From assembly GCA_947483455.1 (NCBI GenBank), contig CANKNK010000116.1, positions 1 through 6,002 of the forward strand: DNA of 6,002 nucleotides, written 5' to 3'. The stretch comes from Comamonadaceae bacterium (GTDB lineage: Bacteria > Pseudomonadota > Gammaproteobacteria > Burkholderiales > Burkholderiaceae_C). Both the position numbers and the translations under genes were made by a program. Of this stretch, positions 1 to 5,418 are shown piece by piece (position 1 is the first letter of the stretch; each line of letters starts with the position of its first letter). The notes under the pieces were generated by a model. It was not told the origin of the DNA and searched no databases. It worked only from the letters and a program-made list of their open reading frames with translations.

Positions 1-1
1 C

Positions 2-394
2 CCGGATATTTACGGCAAAACCGGTACTACCAATGATTCCATGGATGCCTGGTTTGCGGGTTACCACCCCACGCTGACCGCAGTGACCTGGATCGGCTAC
101 GACACGCCGCGCAAATTGGGCGACAAAGAAACCGGCGGTGGCCTGAGCCTGCCGGTCTGGATCAGCTTTATGGAAACTGCGCTAAAAAACGTGCCCATCA
201 TGGAGGCCGAGCCGCCCGAAGGCATTGTGCGCGTCAATAACGAGTGGTATTACGAGGAGTTTTCCAAGGGTACCGGCATCGGTGCGGTGGGCGCAGGGGA
301 CAAAACCCCGTCTGCAGCGCCATTCTCCGGCGCCTCGCGGCCCATGACGCCGTCCGAGGAACAGCGCAGTATTTTGGATTTATTCAGAAACTGA
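2..394 (+). CDS. mrcA: Penicillin-binding protein 1A, C-terminal end (partial, 5' end outside window)
   Basis: This is the last 130 residues of a class A penicillin-binding protein, the bifunctional inner-membrane enzyme that polymerises glycan strands and cross-links peptides in periplasmic peptidoglycan. The reading frame is open from base 2. It carries the KTGTT box (17-31), the third conserved motif of the beta-lactam-binding transpeptidase fold, followed by a typical NDSMDAWFAGYHP stretch and a conserved domain end around WISFMETAL. The tail after about base 230 is a less conserved extension ending ILDLFRN, as in other Burkholderiales PBP1A proteins. The SxxK and SxN motifs and the glycosyltransferase domain lie upstream of the window. 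The family is clear; the choice of PBP1A over other class A proteins rests on the tail and on the neighbouring cyaY-lysA context. The gene converges on cyaY with no space between the stop codons. Confidence 0.93.
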   Translation, partial: PDIYGKTGTTNDSMDAWFAGYHPTLTAVTWIGYDTPRKLGDKETGGGLSLPVWISFMETALKNVPIMEAEPPEGIVRVNNEWYYEEFSKGTGIGAVGAGDKTPSAAPFSGASRPMTPSEEQRSILDLFRN

Positions 395-724
395 TTAGGG
401 AGCAAACTGCAAGGGTACGCCCGCCTGCGCGCTGGCATCACTTCCTAGCAGCATAAAAAAATCGCCCTGCCCTTTGGTGTCTTGCCAGCTACCATCGCGC
501 CATGAAAAATGGTAGCCACCCGATCGCGAAGCCATCCACACTTCGTGCAAGGGTTTTTGCAGATTGATGATGATCTGGCTGCGATTAGCAAACACCAAAG
601 TCACCATAGCACCTACGCGTTGGTTATCAATATCTGCGCTGCCGGCATCGTTGATGGCGTCGCAAACGCGTTCGACGCTGCGCAAGAGTGATTCGGCCAG
701 ATCCATGAACTCGGGGTCGGTCAT
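395..724 (-). CDS. cyaY: Iron donor/frataxin-like protein CyaY
   Basis: This complete 109-residue protein has the usual size of bacterial frataxin. CyaY is a cytosolic iron-binding protein that interacts with the cysteine desulfurase IscS and modulates iron-sulfur cluster assembly. The N-terminal helix carries the expected scattered acidic residues (E5, D8, E11, E18, D22, D26, D31, D33) that form the iron-binding ridge. The beta-sheet follows, with the family signatures [20 protein letters not shown] (about 51-70, including W63) and WRDGSWQDT (about 75-83). The ATG start is supported by a GGTGA Shine-Dalgarno sequence (732-736, complementary strand) seven bases upstream. Its stop directly touches the mrcA stop, and its start lies 12 bp from the divergent lptM start, so its promoter must lie inside lptM. 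I could not identify that promoter. Confidence 0.95.
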   Translation of the reverse strand: MTDPEFMDLAESLLRSVERVCDAINDAGSADIDNQRVGAMVTLVFANRSQIIINLQKPLHEVWMASRSGGYHFSWRDGSWQDTKGQGDFFMLLGSDASAQAGVPLQFAP

Positions 725-730
725 TACAAT
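725..730 (+). promoter_or_regulatory. Possible -10 box for lptM-lysA (leaderless start)
   Basis: A TACAAT hexamer matches the sigma-70 -10 consensus TATAAT at five of six positions. The lptM ATG (737) begins seven bases after its last base, which is about where transcription would start, so the mRNA would have no 5' leader. There is also no Shine-Dalgarno sequence at normal spacing before this ATG. No good -35 match exists at 16-18 bp (around 701-708), so the promoter call is tentative. Confidence 0.4.
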
Positions 731-731
731 T

Positions 732-736
732 TCACC
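732..736 (-). promoter_or_regulatory. Ribosome binding site of cyaY
   Basis: On the minus strand the sequence reads GGTGA, followed by seven bases and the cyaY ATG (724-722). The site fills almost half of the 12-bp gap between cyaY and lptM. Confidence 0.6.
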
Positions 737-922
737 ATGTCAAAAACAAAAAAATCAGCGTCGGCTGCCTGTCTCAGCCTGGGAGTCGCTCTGCTGCTGA
801 GCGCCTGCGGGCAAAAAGGACCGCTGTATTTGCCGCCTAAAGCGTCACTCCTTGGCAGCCCTTGCCAAGCGCCCGCAAACCACACCATAACGGATCGGCA
901 GAGCCCCTGCCGCGCAGCATGA
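737..922 (+). CDS. lptM: LPS-translocon assembly lipoprotein LptM (YifL family)
   Basis: This is a 61-residue lipoprotein. A basic N-terminus (MSKTKK) and a hydrophobic stretch (about 10-22) lead to a lipobox LSAC (21-24), so Cys24 should be lipidated. Residue +2 is Gly, not Asp, which fits sorting to the outer membrane. The segment directly after the cysteine, [10 protein letters not shown] (25-34), is the family signature. E. coli LptM associates with the LptD/LptE translocon and promotes correct LptD assembly and disulfide formation. The remainder (35-61) is not conserved and contains two further cysteines (C43, C58). No Shine-Dalgarno sequence is visible, and the start may be leaderless. 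The TGA stop overlaps the lysA ATG in an ATGA arrangement, so the two are very probably co-transcribed and translationally coupled. A run of seven A (748-754) lies in codons 4-6. Confidence 0.9.
   Translation: MSKTKKSASAACLSLGVALLLSACGQKGPLYLPPKASLLGSPCQAPANHTITDRQSPCRAA
851..869 (+). other. Perfect 7-bp hairpin in the lptM 3' region
   Basis: CTTGGCA (851-857) and TGCCAAG (863-869) are perfect inverted repeats around a 5-nt loop. The hairpin lies in the non-conserved part of lptM, about 50 bases before the lysA start. No T-run follows on either strand, so it is not a standard terminator. It may be an RNA structure acting on lysA, or chance. Confidence 0.45.
896..912 (+). other. GC-rich hairpin next to the lysA start codon
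   Basis: CGGCAG (896-901) and CTGCCG (907-912) form a perfect 6-bp stem with a 5-nt loop that ends six bases before the lysA ATG. It occupies the position where a Shine-Dalgarno sequence would normally be, and none is seen there. Ribosomes finishing lptM would melt it, which suits translational coupling at the ATGA overlap. Confidence 0.5.
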
Positions 923-2199
923 ACAATACCTTGCCTGGAGCACCCTATTTCCACTACAGCGACAGCGGCCTGATGGTGGAAGACTTGGCCCTGGCCGCCC
1001 TGGCCCAAGAACATGGCACCCCTTTGTTTGTGTATTCCAAGGCGGCAATGGTGGGTGCGCTGGCCGCATACCAGGCCGGGTTTGCGGGGCGTAAAGCGCA
1101 GATTTGTTACGCCATGAAGGCCAATTCGTCCTTGGGCGTGCTGCAAGTGTTTGCACGCGCCGGTTGCGGGTTTGACATTGTTTCCATGGGCGAGTTGGCG
1201 CGGGTGCGCGCCGCCGGTGGCGATCCGACCCAAGTTATTTTTTCTGGGGTGGGTAAGACGCGCGATGAAATGCGCGAGGCGCTGGCCGCAGGCATTGGCT
1301 GCTTCAATGTGGAAAGCGAAGCAGAGATAGAGGTCCTCAACGCCGTTGCCGTGTCTATGGGCGTGCGCGCGCCCCTCAGCATCCGCGTCAACCCCAATGT
1401 GGACCCCAAAACCCACCCGTATATATCCACCGGACTCAAAGGCAATAAATTCGGCATCGCCCATGAGCGCACCTTGGCGACCTACCAGCATGCGGCGACG
1501 CTGCCAGGCCTGCGCATCGTCGGGATTGACTGCCATATCGGCTCACAAATCACCGAGGAGGCGCCCTACCTGGACGCACTGGACCGCATGCTCGACCTGG
1601 TGCAGGCTATCGAAGCCGTGGGCATTGCGCTGGAACATATCGATTTCGGCGGAGGATTGGGTATTCAATACCAGAACGAAGCACCACCGCTGGCCGATGC
1701 GCTGTGGGCCAAATTACTCCAAAAAATTGATGCGCGTGGCTTGGGTGGCCACACCTTGATGATCGAACCGGGCCGCTCCCTGGTCGGCAATGCCGGGGTA
1801 TGCCTCACCGAAGTGCTCTACCTGAAACCTGGTGAGCAGAAAAACTTCTGTATCGTGGATGCTGCGATGAACGACTTACCGCGACCGGCCATGTACCAGG
1901 CCTACCATGCCATTGTTCCGCTGCAACAAGCCAAACCCCCAGCGCAGACTGCGGTATACGACGTGGTGGGCCCGGTGTGCGAAAGCGGCGATTGGATTGG
2001 GCGGGACCGCGCACTGGCGGTGCAGCCCGGCGAGCGGCTGGCGGTCCTGTCCGCAGGCGCTTATTGCATGAGCATGGCCAGCAATTACAACACCCGGGCA
2101 CGAGCGGCTGAGGTGTTGGTAGACGGCGACCGGGCCACGCTCATCCGCCAACGGGAGTCGATTACCGACTTGTTCCGGGGCGAGCACCTCTGCGAATGA
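919..2199 (+). CDS. lysA: Diaminopimelate decarboxylase
   Basis: This cytosolic PLP enzyme of fold type III removes CO2 from meso-2,6-diaminopimelate to give L-lysine, the last step of lysine biosynthesis. It has 426 residues, the normal family length. The PLP lysine is K67 in the YAMKAN motif. Other landmarks are H206 in HIGSQ, the phosphate-binding glycine loop GGGLGI (244-249), EPGR (283-286), the active-site CESGD motif (354-358, with Cys354 reaching the partner subunit in the dimer) and the GAY(C)MSMASNYN segment (380-391). I chose the ATG at 919 because it overlaps the lptM stop as ATGA and because the protein then aligns with its family. An in-frame TTG at 862 would add 19 non-conserved residues. 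No Shine-Dalgarno sequence precedes 919, so translation probably depends on coupling to lptM. The last 38 bp overlap msrQ on the other strand. Confidence 0.96.
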   Translation: MNNTLPGAPYFHYSDSGLMVEDLALAALAQEHGTPLFVYSKAAMVGALAAYQAGFAGRKAQICYAMKANSSLGVLQVFARAGCGFDIVSMGELARVRAAGGDPTQVIFSGVGKTRDEMREALAAGIGCFNVESEAEIEVLNAVAVSMGVRAPLSIRVNPNVDPKTHPYISTGLKGNKFGIAHERTLATYQHAATLPGLRIVGIDCHIGSQITEEAPYLDALDRMLDLVQAIEAVGIALEHIDFGGGLGIQYQNEAPPLADALWAKLLQKIDARGLGGHTLMIEPGRSLVGNAGVCLTEVLYLKPGEQKNFCIVDAAMNDLPRPAMYQAYHAIVPLQQAKPPAQTAVYDVVGPVCESGDWIGRDRALAVQPGERLAVLSAGAYCMSMASNYNTRARAAEVLVDGDRATLIRQRESITDLFRGEHLCE

Positions 2200-2800
2200 A
2201 ACGGTGGCCCACGCGCCAGGCCAGCAAAACGCCAATGAGGGCGGCATAAAGCGCCACTTGGTCAAAGTTGCGCTTGCCCGCGCGCATCCAAAAAAAATGC
2301 AGTAGGGCCAACAAGGCGATCCCATACACCGCCCGGTGCAAATGACGCCAGCGTGCCGCGCCCATCCAGCGAATGGCCGCGTTGAAAGAGGTCAGCGCCA
2401 GGGGAACCAAGAGTAGGAAGGCCAGCAGCCCGACCAGGATAAAGGGGCGCTTGGGAATGTCGCCGAGGATGTCCTCCCACTGCCCGCTTTGGTCCAGCCA
2501 GACGTAGGCCAGAAGATGCACCAGCGCATAAAAAAACACGAATAGGCCCAGCATACGGCGCAAACGCGCCAAGGCGGTCCAACCCATGGCCTCGCGCATC
2601 GGACTCACCAGCAAGAGCACACACAGCATACGCAATGTCCACAAACCAGTGCCGCGCAACAAGGCTTCGGCCGGATTGGCACCAAGGGCGTCCTTCCACA
2701 ATGCGCTTAACCAATAGGCTAGCGGCAGCAAGGCCAGCACAAATACCAACGGTTTCGCAAAGGGCGCACCGATAGCGCGATGGATAGATGCGAAATACAC
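2162..2800 (-). CDS. msrQ: MsrQ, haem b membrane subunit of periplasmic methionine sulfoxide reductase
   Basis: This 212-residue integral membrane protein (ferric-reductase-like transmembrane family, formerly YedZ) passes electrons from the respiratory chain or a flavin reductase to MsrP in the periplasm. About six hydrophobic segments are visible, at roughly 17-35, 54-67, 83-102, 118-137, 157-171 and 181-197. Histidines suited to haem binding are H95 in the YALVHLLAY helix, H153/H155 in WRHLHR and H168 in ALLHFFW. RRMLGLFVFFYALVHLL and PLALTSFNAAIRWMG are typical MsrQ stretches. The start is a GTG at 2800, six bases after the msrP stop, with only a weak purine stretch upstream, so expression probably relies on read-through from msrP. 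The C-terminus runs 38 bp antisense into lysA. Confidence 0.93.
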   Translation of the reverse strand: MYFASIHRAIGAPFAKPLVFVLALLPLAYWLSALWKDALGANPAEALLRGTGLWTLRMLCVLLLVSPMREAMGWTALARLRRMLGLFVFFYALVHLLAYVWLDQSGQWEDILGDIPKRPFILVGLLAFLLLVPLALTSFNAAIRWMGAARWRHLHRAVYGIALLALLHFFWMRAGKRNFDQVALYAALIGVLLAWRVGHRFIRRGARPGTSR

Positions 2801-2806
2801 CGGCGC

Positions 2807-3781
2807 TTAGTAGAACTTCTTCAAATCCAAGCCGGCGTACAACTGGCCTACCTGCGCCTCATAACCATTGAACATCAAGGTCTTGCGCTTTTTGCCAAAA
2901 ATTCCATCTTCACCCAATCGCCGTTCGGTAGCCTGGCTCCAGCGCGGATGGTCCACTTCGGGGTTCACGTTGGAGAAAAATCCATACTCCTGCGGAGCTG
3001 CCTTGTTCCAGGCAGTAGCCGGTTGGCGCTCACTGAACCGGATTTTGACAATGCTCTTGGCGCTTTTGAAGCCGTATTTCCAAGGCACTACCAGCCGCAG
3101 CGGCGCGCCATTCTGGTTAGGCAGTATTTCGCCATACATGCCAAAGGCCAGCAGCGTCAGCGGATGCATGGCTTCGTCCATGCGCAAGCCTTCGGTATAC
3201 GGCCAGTCCAATACACGGCTGCCTACAAAAGGCATGGTTTTGGGGTCAGCCAGGGTCACAAACTCCACATATTTAGCGCTACCCAAAGGCTCGACACGCT
3301 TAATCAATTCGGCCAGCGAGTAGCCCACCCAGGGGATCACCATGGACCAACCCTCGACACAGCGCAAGCGGTAAATGCGCTCCTCCATGGGACTCATGGC
3401 CAGCAAATCTTCCAAGGCCCAACGCCCAGGTTTTTTAACCAAGCCTTCAATCTCCACCGTCCATGGCGTGGTTTTCAGGGTGTGGGCATTCGCAGCGGGG
3501 TCGGACTTGTCAGTGCCGAACTCGTAAAAGTTGTTGTACCCGGACGCGTCTTTGTAAGCCGTGGGTTTATCCATGGCCTGCGCACCGGGCAGCGCACTAG
3601 GTTTGGCGGGCAGCGGGGGCAATTTGCCAGGCCGCGGTGTCGGGACCAGCGCTTGTGCGGAGCTGTACGAGGGCAAGGTGCCCACCGCAAGGGCACCGGT
3701 GCCAGAGAGCAAGCGCTGTAAGGCGCTCCGGCGCCCTAGTACCAGAGCGCGGGGGGTGATGTCAGAACTTTGAACTTTCAC
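2807..3781 (-). CDS. msrP: MsrP, molybdopterin-dependent periplasmic methionine sulfoxide reductase catalytic subunit
   Basis: MsrP (formerly YedY) reduces methionine sulfoxide in oxidised periplasmic proteins, using electrons from MsrQ. From the GTG at 3781 it has 324 residues. A twin-arginine signal ([14 protein letters not shown] at 17-18) is followed by a hydrophobic stretch and a likely cleavage site near SSAQA (40-44), implying Tat export with the cofactor bound. A proline-rich linker (about 46-68) precedes the sulfite-oxidase-type fold. Key landmarks are [14 protein letters not shown] (82-95), the molybdenum-ligand Cys141 in RLRCVEGW, and [24 protein letters not shown] (224-247). I prefer the GTG at 3781 because a GGAG Shine-Dalgarno sequence lies five bases before it and the protein then begins [11 protein letters not shown], like its relatives. 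A TTG at 3796 would give 329 residues but has no ribosome binding site. It lies 69 bp downstream of the cytochrome c gene and directly upstream of msrQ. Confidence 0.94.
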   Translation of the reverse strand: MKVQSSDITPRALVLGRRSALQRLLSGTGALAVGTLPSYSSAQALVPTPRPGKLPPLPAKPSALPGAQAMDKPTAYKDASGYNNFYEFGTDKSDPAANAHTLKTTPWTVEIEGLVKKPGRWALEDLLAMSPMEERIYRLRCVEGWSMVIPWVGYSLAELIKRVEPLGSAKYVEFVTLADPKTMPFVGSRVLDWPYTEGLRMDEAMHPLTLLAFGMYGEILPNQNGAPLRLVVPWKYGFKSAKSIVKIRFSERQPATAWNKAAPQEYGFFSNVNPEVDHPRWSQATERRLGEDGIFGKKRKTLMFNGYEAQVGQLYAGLDLKKFY

Positions 3782-3786
3782 AGGGG

Positions 3787-3790
3787 CTCC
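3787..3790 (-). promoter_or_regulatory. Ribosome binding site deciding the msrP start
   Basis: On the minus strand GGAG is followed by CCCCT and then GTG (3781-3779), a spacing of five bases. The site lies inside the extra codons that would be used if the TTG at 3796 were the start, so it favours the shorter protein. Confidence 0.6.
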
Positions 3791-3808
3791 AGGCAAAAAA
3801 ATATGCCG

Positions 3809-3848
3809 AAAAAAGCACCTCAGGGACGATGCGCGCCAGGGCAGGCAC
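3809..3848 (-). terminator. Weak candidate terminator after the cytochrome c gene
   Basis: Read on the minus strand, GTGCCT (3848-3843) can pair with AGGTGC (3820-3815) through four Watson-Crick and two G-U pairs around a 22-nt loop, followed directly by six T (3814-3809). The U-tract is good but the stem is weak. Some transcripts may continue into msrP. Confidence 0.3.
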
Positions 3849-3850
3849 GT

Positions 3851-4483
3851 TTAGCGCAGACCGGCGACGTAATCGGCAAGGGCTTTGATTTCACGGTCGT
3901 TGAGCTTGGCCGCAATCTGGCTCATTTGCAAGCTGTTTTTACGCACGCCATCGCGAAACGCTGTCAATTGGGCCGCAGCATATTCGCCATGCTGGCCACC
4001 GATGCGCGGGTACTGCGCCGGGATGCCGGCGCCATTGGGGCTGTGACAACCAGCGCAAGCGGGAACTTGACGGTCCGCTATGCCGCCCCGGTATATACGT
4101 TCGCCCAAAGCCACTGACTCTTTGTCCTTGGCAAAACCTGCCTTGGCCGTTTTGCTTCCCAACCAAAAAGCGATATTTCGCATGTCGTCTTCGGACAAGG
4201 CGCTGGCAAAACCAAGCATGACCGGGTTCGCCCGTTTACCGGCTTTGAATTCTTGCAGTTGTTTTACCAAATACTGGGGGTGCTGTTGCGCCAGCTTGGG
4301 GAAAGTTGGCGTGCCCGAGTTGCCGTCGGCCCCGTGGCAGGCCGCGCAGACCGCGCCATAGCTGGCTTCGCCTTTTGCCAGATCGGGTTTGGCGGCTTTG
4401 GCGGGCTCAGTGCTGTTGGCCGAGGCGGTAAATGCGCTGGCGAGCATGGCTGCGACGAGAAACAATGGGGCAAACGACTTCAT
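3851..4483 (-). CDS. Dihaem c4-type cytochrome c, periplasmic
   Basis: This 210-residue exported protein consists of two class I cytochrome c domains, the architecture and length of cytochrome c4. Residues 1-22 form a Sec signal peptide ending ASA. Haem-binding CXXCH motifs are CAACH (46-50) and CAGCH (143-147). The probable distal methionine ligands are M89 in NPVML and M187 in LQMSQIAAKL. Each domain ends in the typical helix (MRNIAFWLGSK and IKALADYVAGL). Such proteins move electrons from the bc1 complex toward terminal oxidases, notably cbb3 or aa3 types. The gene is divergent from engB with 84 bp between start codons, an arrangement I recall from other proteobacteria. Its ATG is preceded only by a weak, distant purine run. 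In many betaproteobacteria I recall resB and ccsB following this gene; here msrP follows directly. Confidence 0.92.
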   Translation of the reverse strand: MKSFAPLFLVAAMLASAFTASANSTEPAKAAKPDLAKGEASYGAVCAACHGADGNSGTPTFPKLAQQHPQYLVKQLQEFKAGKRANPVMLGFASALSEDDMRNIAFWLGSKTAKAGFAKDKESVALGERIYRGGIADRQVPACAGCHSPNGAGIPAQYPRIGGQHGEYAAAQLTAFRDGVRKNSLQMSQIAAKLNDREIKALADYVAGLR

Positions 4484-4523
4484 GGTGCTAGGGCTCTTAT
4501 GTAGGGCAAAAACACCACCATTC

Positions 4524-4529
4524 TACAAT
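4524..4529 (+). promoter_or_regulatory. Possible -10 box of engB
   Basis: TACAAT lies 38 bases before the engB ATG, within the 84-bp divergent gap. CTACAATG is a common form of the -10 region in Burkholderiales. The -35 region (around 4500-4507) has no convincing TTGACA match, so the call rests on the -10 alone. I found no clear promoter for the opposite cytochrome gene. Confidence 0.4.
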
Positions 4530-4567
4530 GCGGCACGGGGCCTGCCCGCCATAACAACCATAAGCCC

Positions 4568-5287
4568 ATGACCACCCCACGCCTGTCAATTACCGCACAG
4601 CCCAGCAGCGCAGCGGCCGCCCCGAAAAGCGCTGCCCTCCAGGCACTAGGCTGGCTGCACACGGCGCGCTTTTTGACCACCGCGCCGCAATTGCATTTTT
4701 TGCCGGAGTTGGACGTGCCGGAAATTGCCTTTGTGGGACGCTCCAATGCCGGCAAATCCACCTGCATCAACACCTTGACGCAGCAAAAGCAATTGGCTTT
4801 TGCATCCAAGCGCCCCGGGCGCACCCAGCACATCAACCTGTTTGCGCTGGGCAAACAAGGCTTAATGGACGCGGTACTGACCGATTTGCCCGGTTATGGC
4901 TACGCCGCCGTTCCCAAACAGGACAAGATCCGCTGGCAACAGGTGATGGCCAATTACCTGGTCAGTCGCAAAAACCTGCAAGCCATTGTGCTGATGTGCG
5001 ACCCGCGCCACGGCATGACGGAACTGGACGAAATACTGCTCGACGTCATCCGCCCCAGGGTCGAAGAGGGTTTGAAGTTTTTGGTGGTACTGACCAAGGC
5101 GGACAAACTGACCCGCAGCGAGGGCGCTAAAGTCCTGTCCATCACGAAGCTGCAAGCAGGCGGCGGCGAAGTACGGCTTTTTTCCGCGACCAAGCGCACC
5201 GGCTTGGAGGACGTTGCCACGCTGTTGTGGGACTGGGCCCACCCCGCGAGCCCGGCGCCGCTGGCAGTCGAGGCGACTGTCGACTGA
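4568..5287 (+). CDS. engB: Ribosome biogenesis GTP-binding protein EngB (YihA/YsxC)
   Basis: EngB is an essential TRAFAC-class GTPase that takes part in late assembly of the 50S ribosomal subunit in the cytosol. The protein has 239 residues, slightly longer than the usual 200-220 because of an Ala/Ser/Pro-rich N-terminal tail (about 1-22) and a short C-terminal extension. All G motifs are present: G1/P-loop GRSNAGKST (57-65), G2 around GRTQ (84-87, Thr86), G3 DLPG (106-109) in DLPGYGYA, G4 TKAD (176-179) and G5 SAT (206-208). The family segment HTARFLTTAPQLHFLP (31-46) precedes the G domain. No strong Shine-Dalgarno sequence is seen before the ATG; a TACAAT box lies upstream. The last codons overlap a cluster of inverted hexamer repeats. 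In many relatives hemB follows engB as I recall; here it does not. Confidence 0.96.
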   Translation: MTTPRLSITAQPSSAAAAPKSAALQALGWLHTARFLTTAPQLHFLPELDVPEIAFVGRSNAGKSTCINTLTQQKQLAFASKRPGRTQHINLFALGKQGLMDAVLTDLPGYGYAAVPKQDKIRWQQVMANYLVSRKNLQAIVLMCDPRHGMTELDEILLDVIRPRVEEGLKFLVVLTKADKLTRSEGAKVLSITKLQAGGGEVRLFSATKRTGLEDVATLLWDWAHPASPAPLAVEATVD

Positions 5288-5306
5288 AAGCGCACTGCGC
5301 CAGTCG
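5265..5306. repeat. Cluster of four CAGTCG/CGACTG inverted hexamers
   Basis: The hexamer occurs as CAGTCG (5265-5270), CGACTG (5274-5279), CGACTG (5281-5286) and CAGTCG (5301-5306). Copies 1 and 2 form a 6-bp stem with a 3-nt loop; copies 3 and 4 form the outer stem of a second hairpin; copies 1 and 3 could pair as an alternative. The cluster straddles the end of engB. Confidence 0.6.
5281..5306 (+). terminator. Hairpin over the engB stop codon, possible terminator without U-tract
   Basis: CGACTG (5281-5286) pairs with CAGTCG (5301-5306). Inside, GCGC (5290-5293) pairs with GCGC (5297-5300) around an ACT loop, with AAA bulged between the stems. The TGA stop of engB (5285-5287) lies within it. 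The stem is strong, but AAAA rather than T follows on the plus strand, so an intrinsic terminator is doubtful; it could instead stabilise the mRNA 3' end. Confidence 0.35.
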
Positions 5307-5384
5307 AAAATCGTGCGATTCTGTAGACCTTGCGTTTGGGGACCCCAAGACCGTTAAGCGTACGGAGGACTCAAGCAGGCCCAT

Positions 5385-5418
5385 GCGCCGAGGCCGTTTC
5401 CCACGCTCGGCCTTGCGC
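5385..5418. terminator. Long GC-rich inverted repeat between convergent genes
   Basis: AGGCCG (5391-5396) and CGGCCT (5408-5413) form a 6-bp stem with an 11-nt loop. It extends outward by a G-U pair, a C-G pair and, after one bulged C at 5388, three more pairs (5385-5387 with 5416-5418). It sits where engB and the acyltransferase gene converge and just touches the acyltransferase stop. Neither strand has a T-run after it, so a bidirectional terminator is plausible but unproven. The rest of 5288-5417 holds no gene that I can support. Confidence 0.35.

Noticed and set aside
862..918. TTG at 862 as an upstream lysA start
   Set aside because: It adds 19 non-conserved residues, lies in a hairpin loop and has no ribosome binding site; the ATG at 919 overlaps the lptM stop as ATGA and matches the family start.
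725..918. Lysine riboswitch or other large leader ahead of lysA
   Set aside because: The space upstream of lysA is occupied by lptM, and none of the conserved lysine riboswitch architecture is recognisable; only two short hairpins are seen.
724..1536. Open frame of 270 codons on the minus strand across lptM and lysA
   Set aside because: It lies antisense to the well-recognised lysA and lptM genes, shows no family resemblance and would overlap the cyaY start; it is a high-GC shadow frame.
2780..3721. Open frame of 313 codons on the plus strand opposite msrP
   Set aside because: The minus strand codes for a full MsrP with its Tat signal and molybdenum-ligand cysteine; the plus frame has low-complexity shadow composition and no recognisable domain.
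3782..3796. TTG at 3796 as the msrP start
   Set aside because: It has no Shine-Dalgarno sequence, whereas GTG at 3781 has GGAG at five bases and gives a start like that of relatives.
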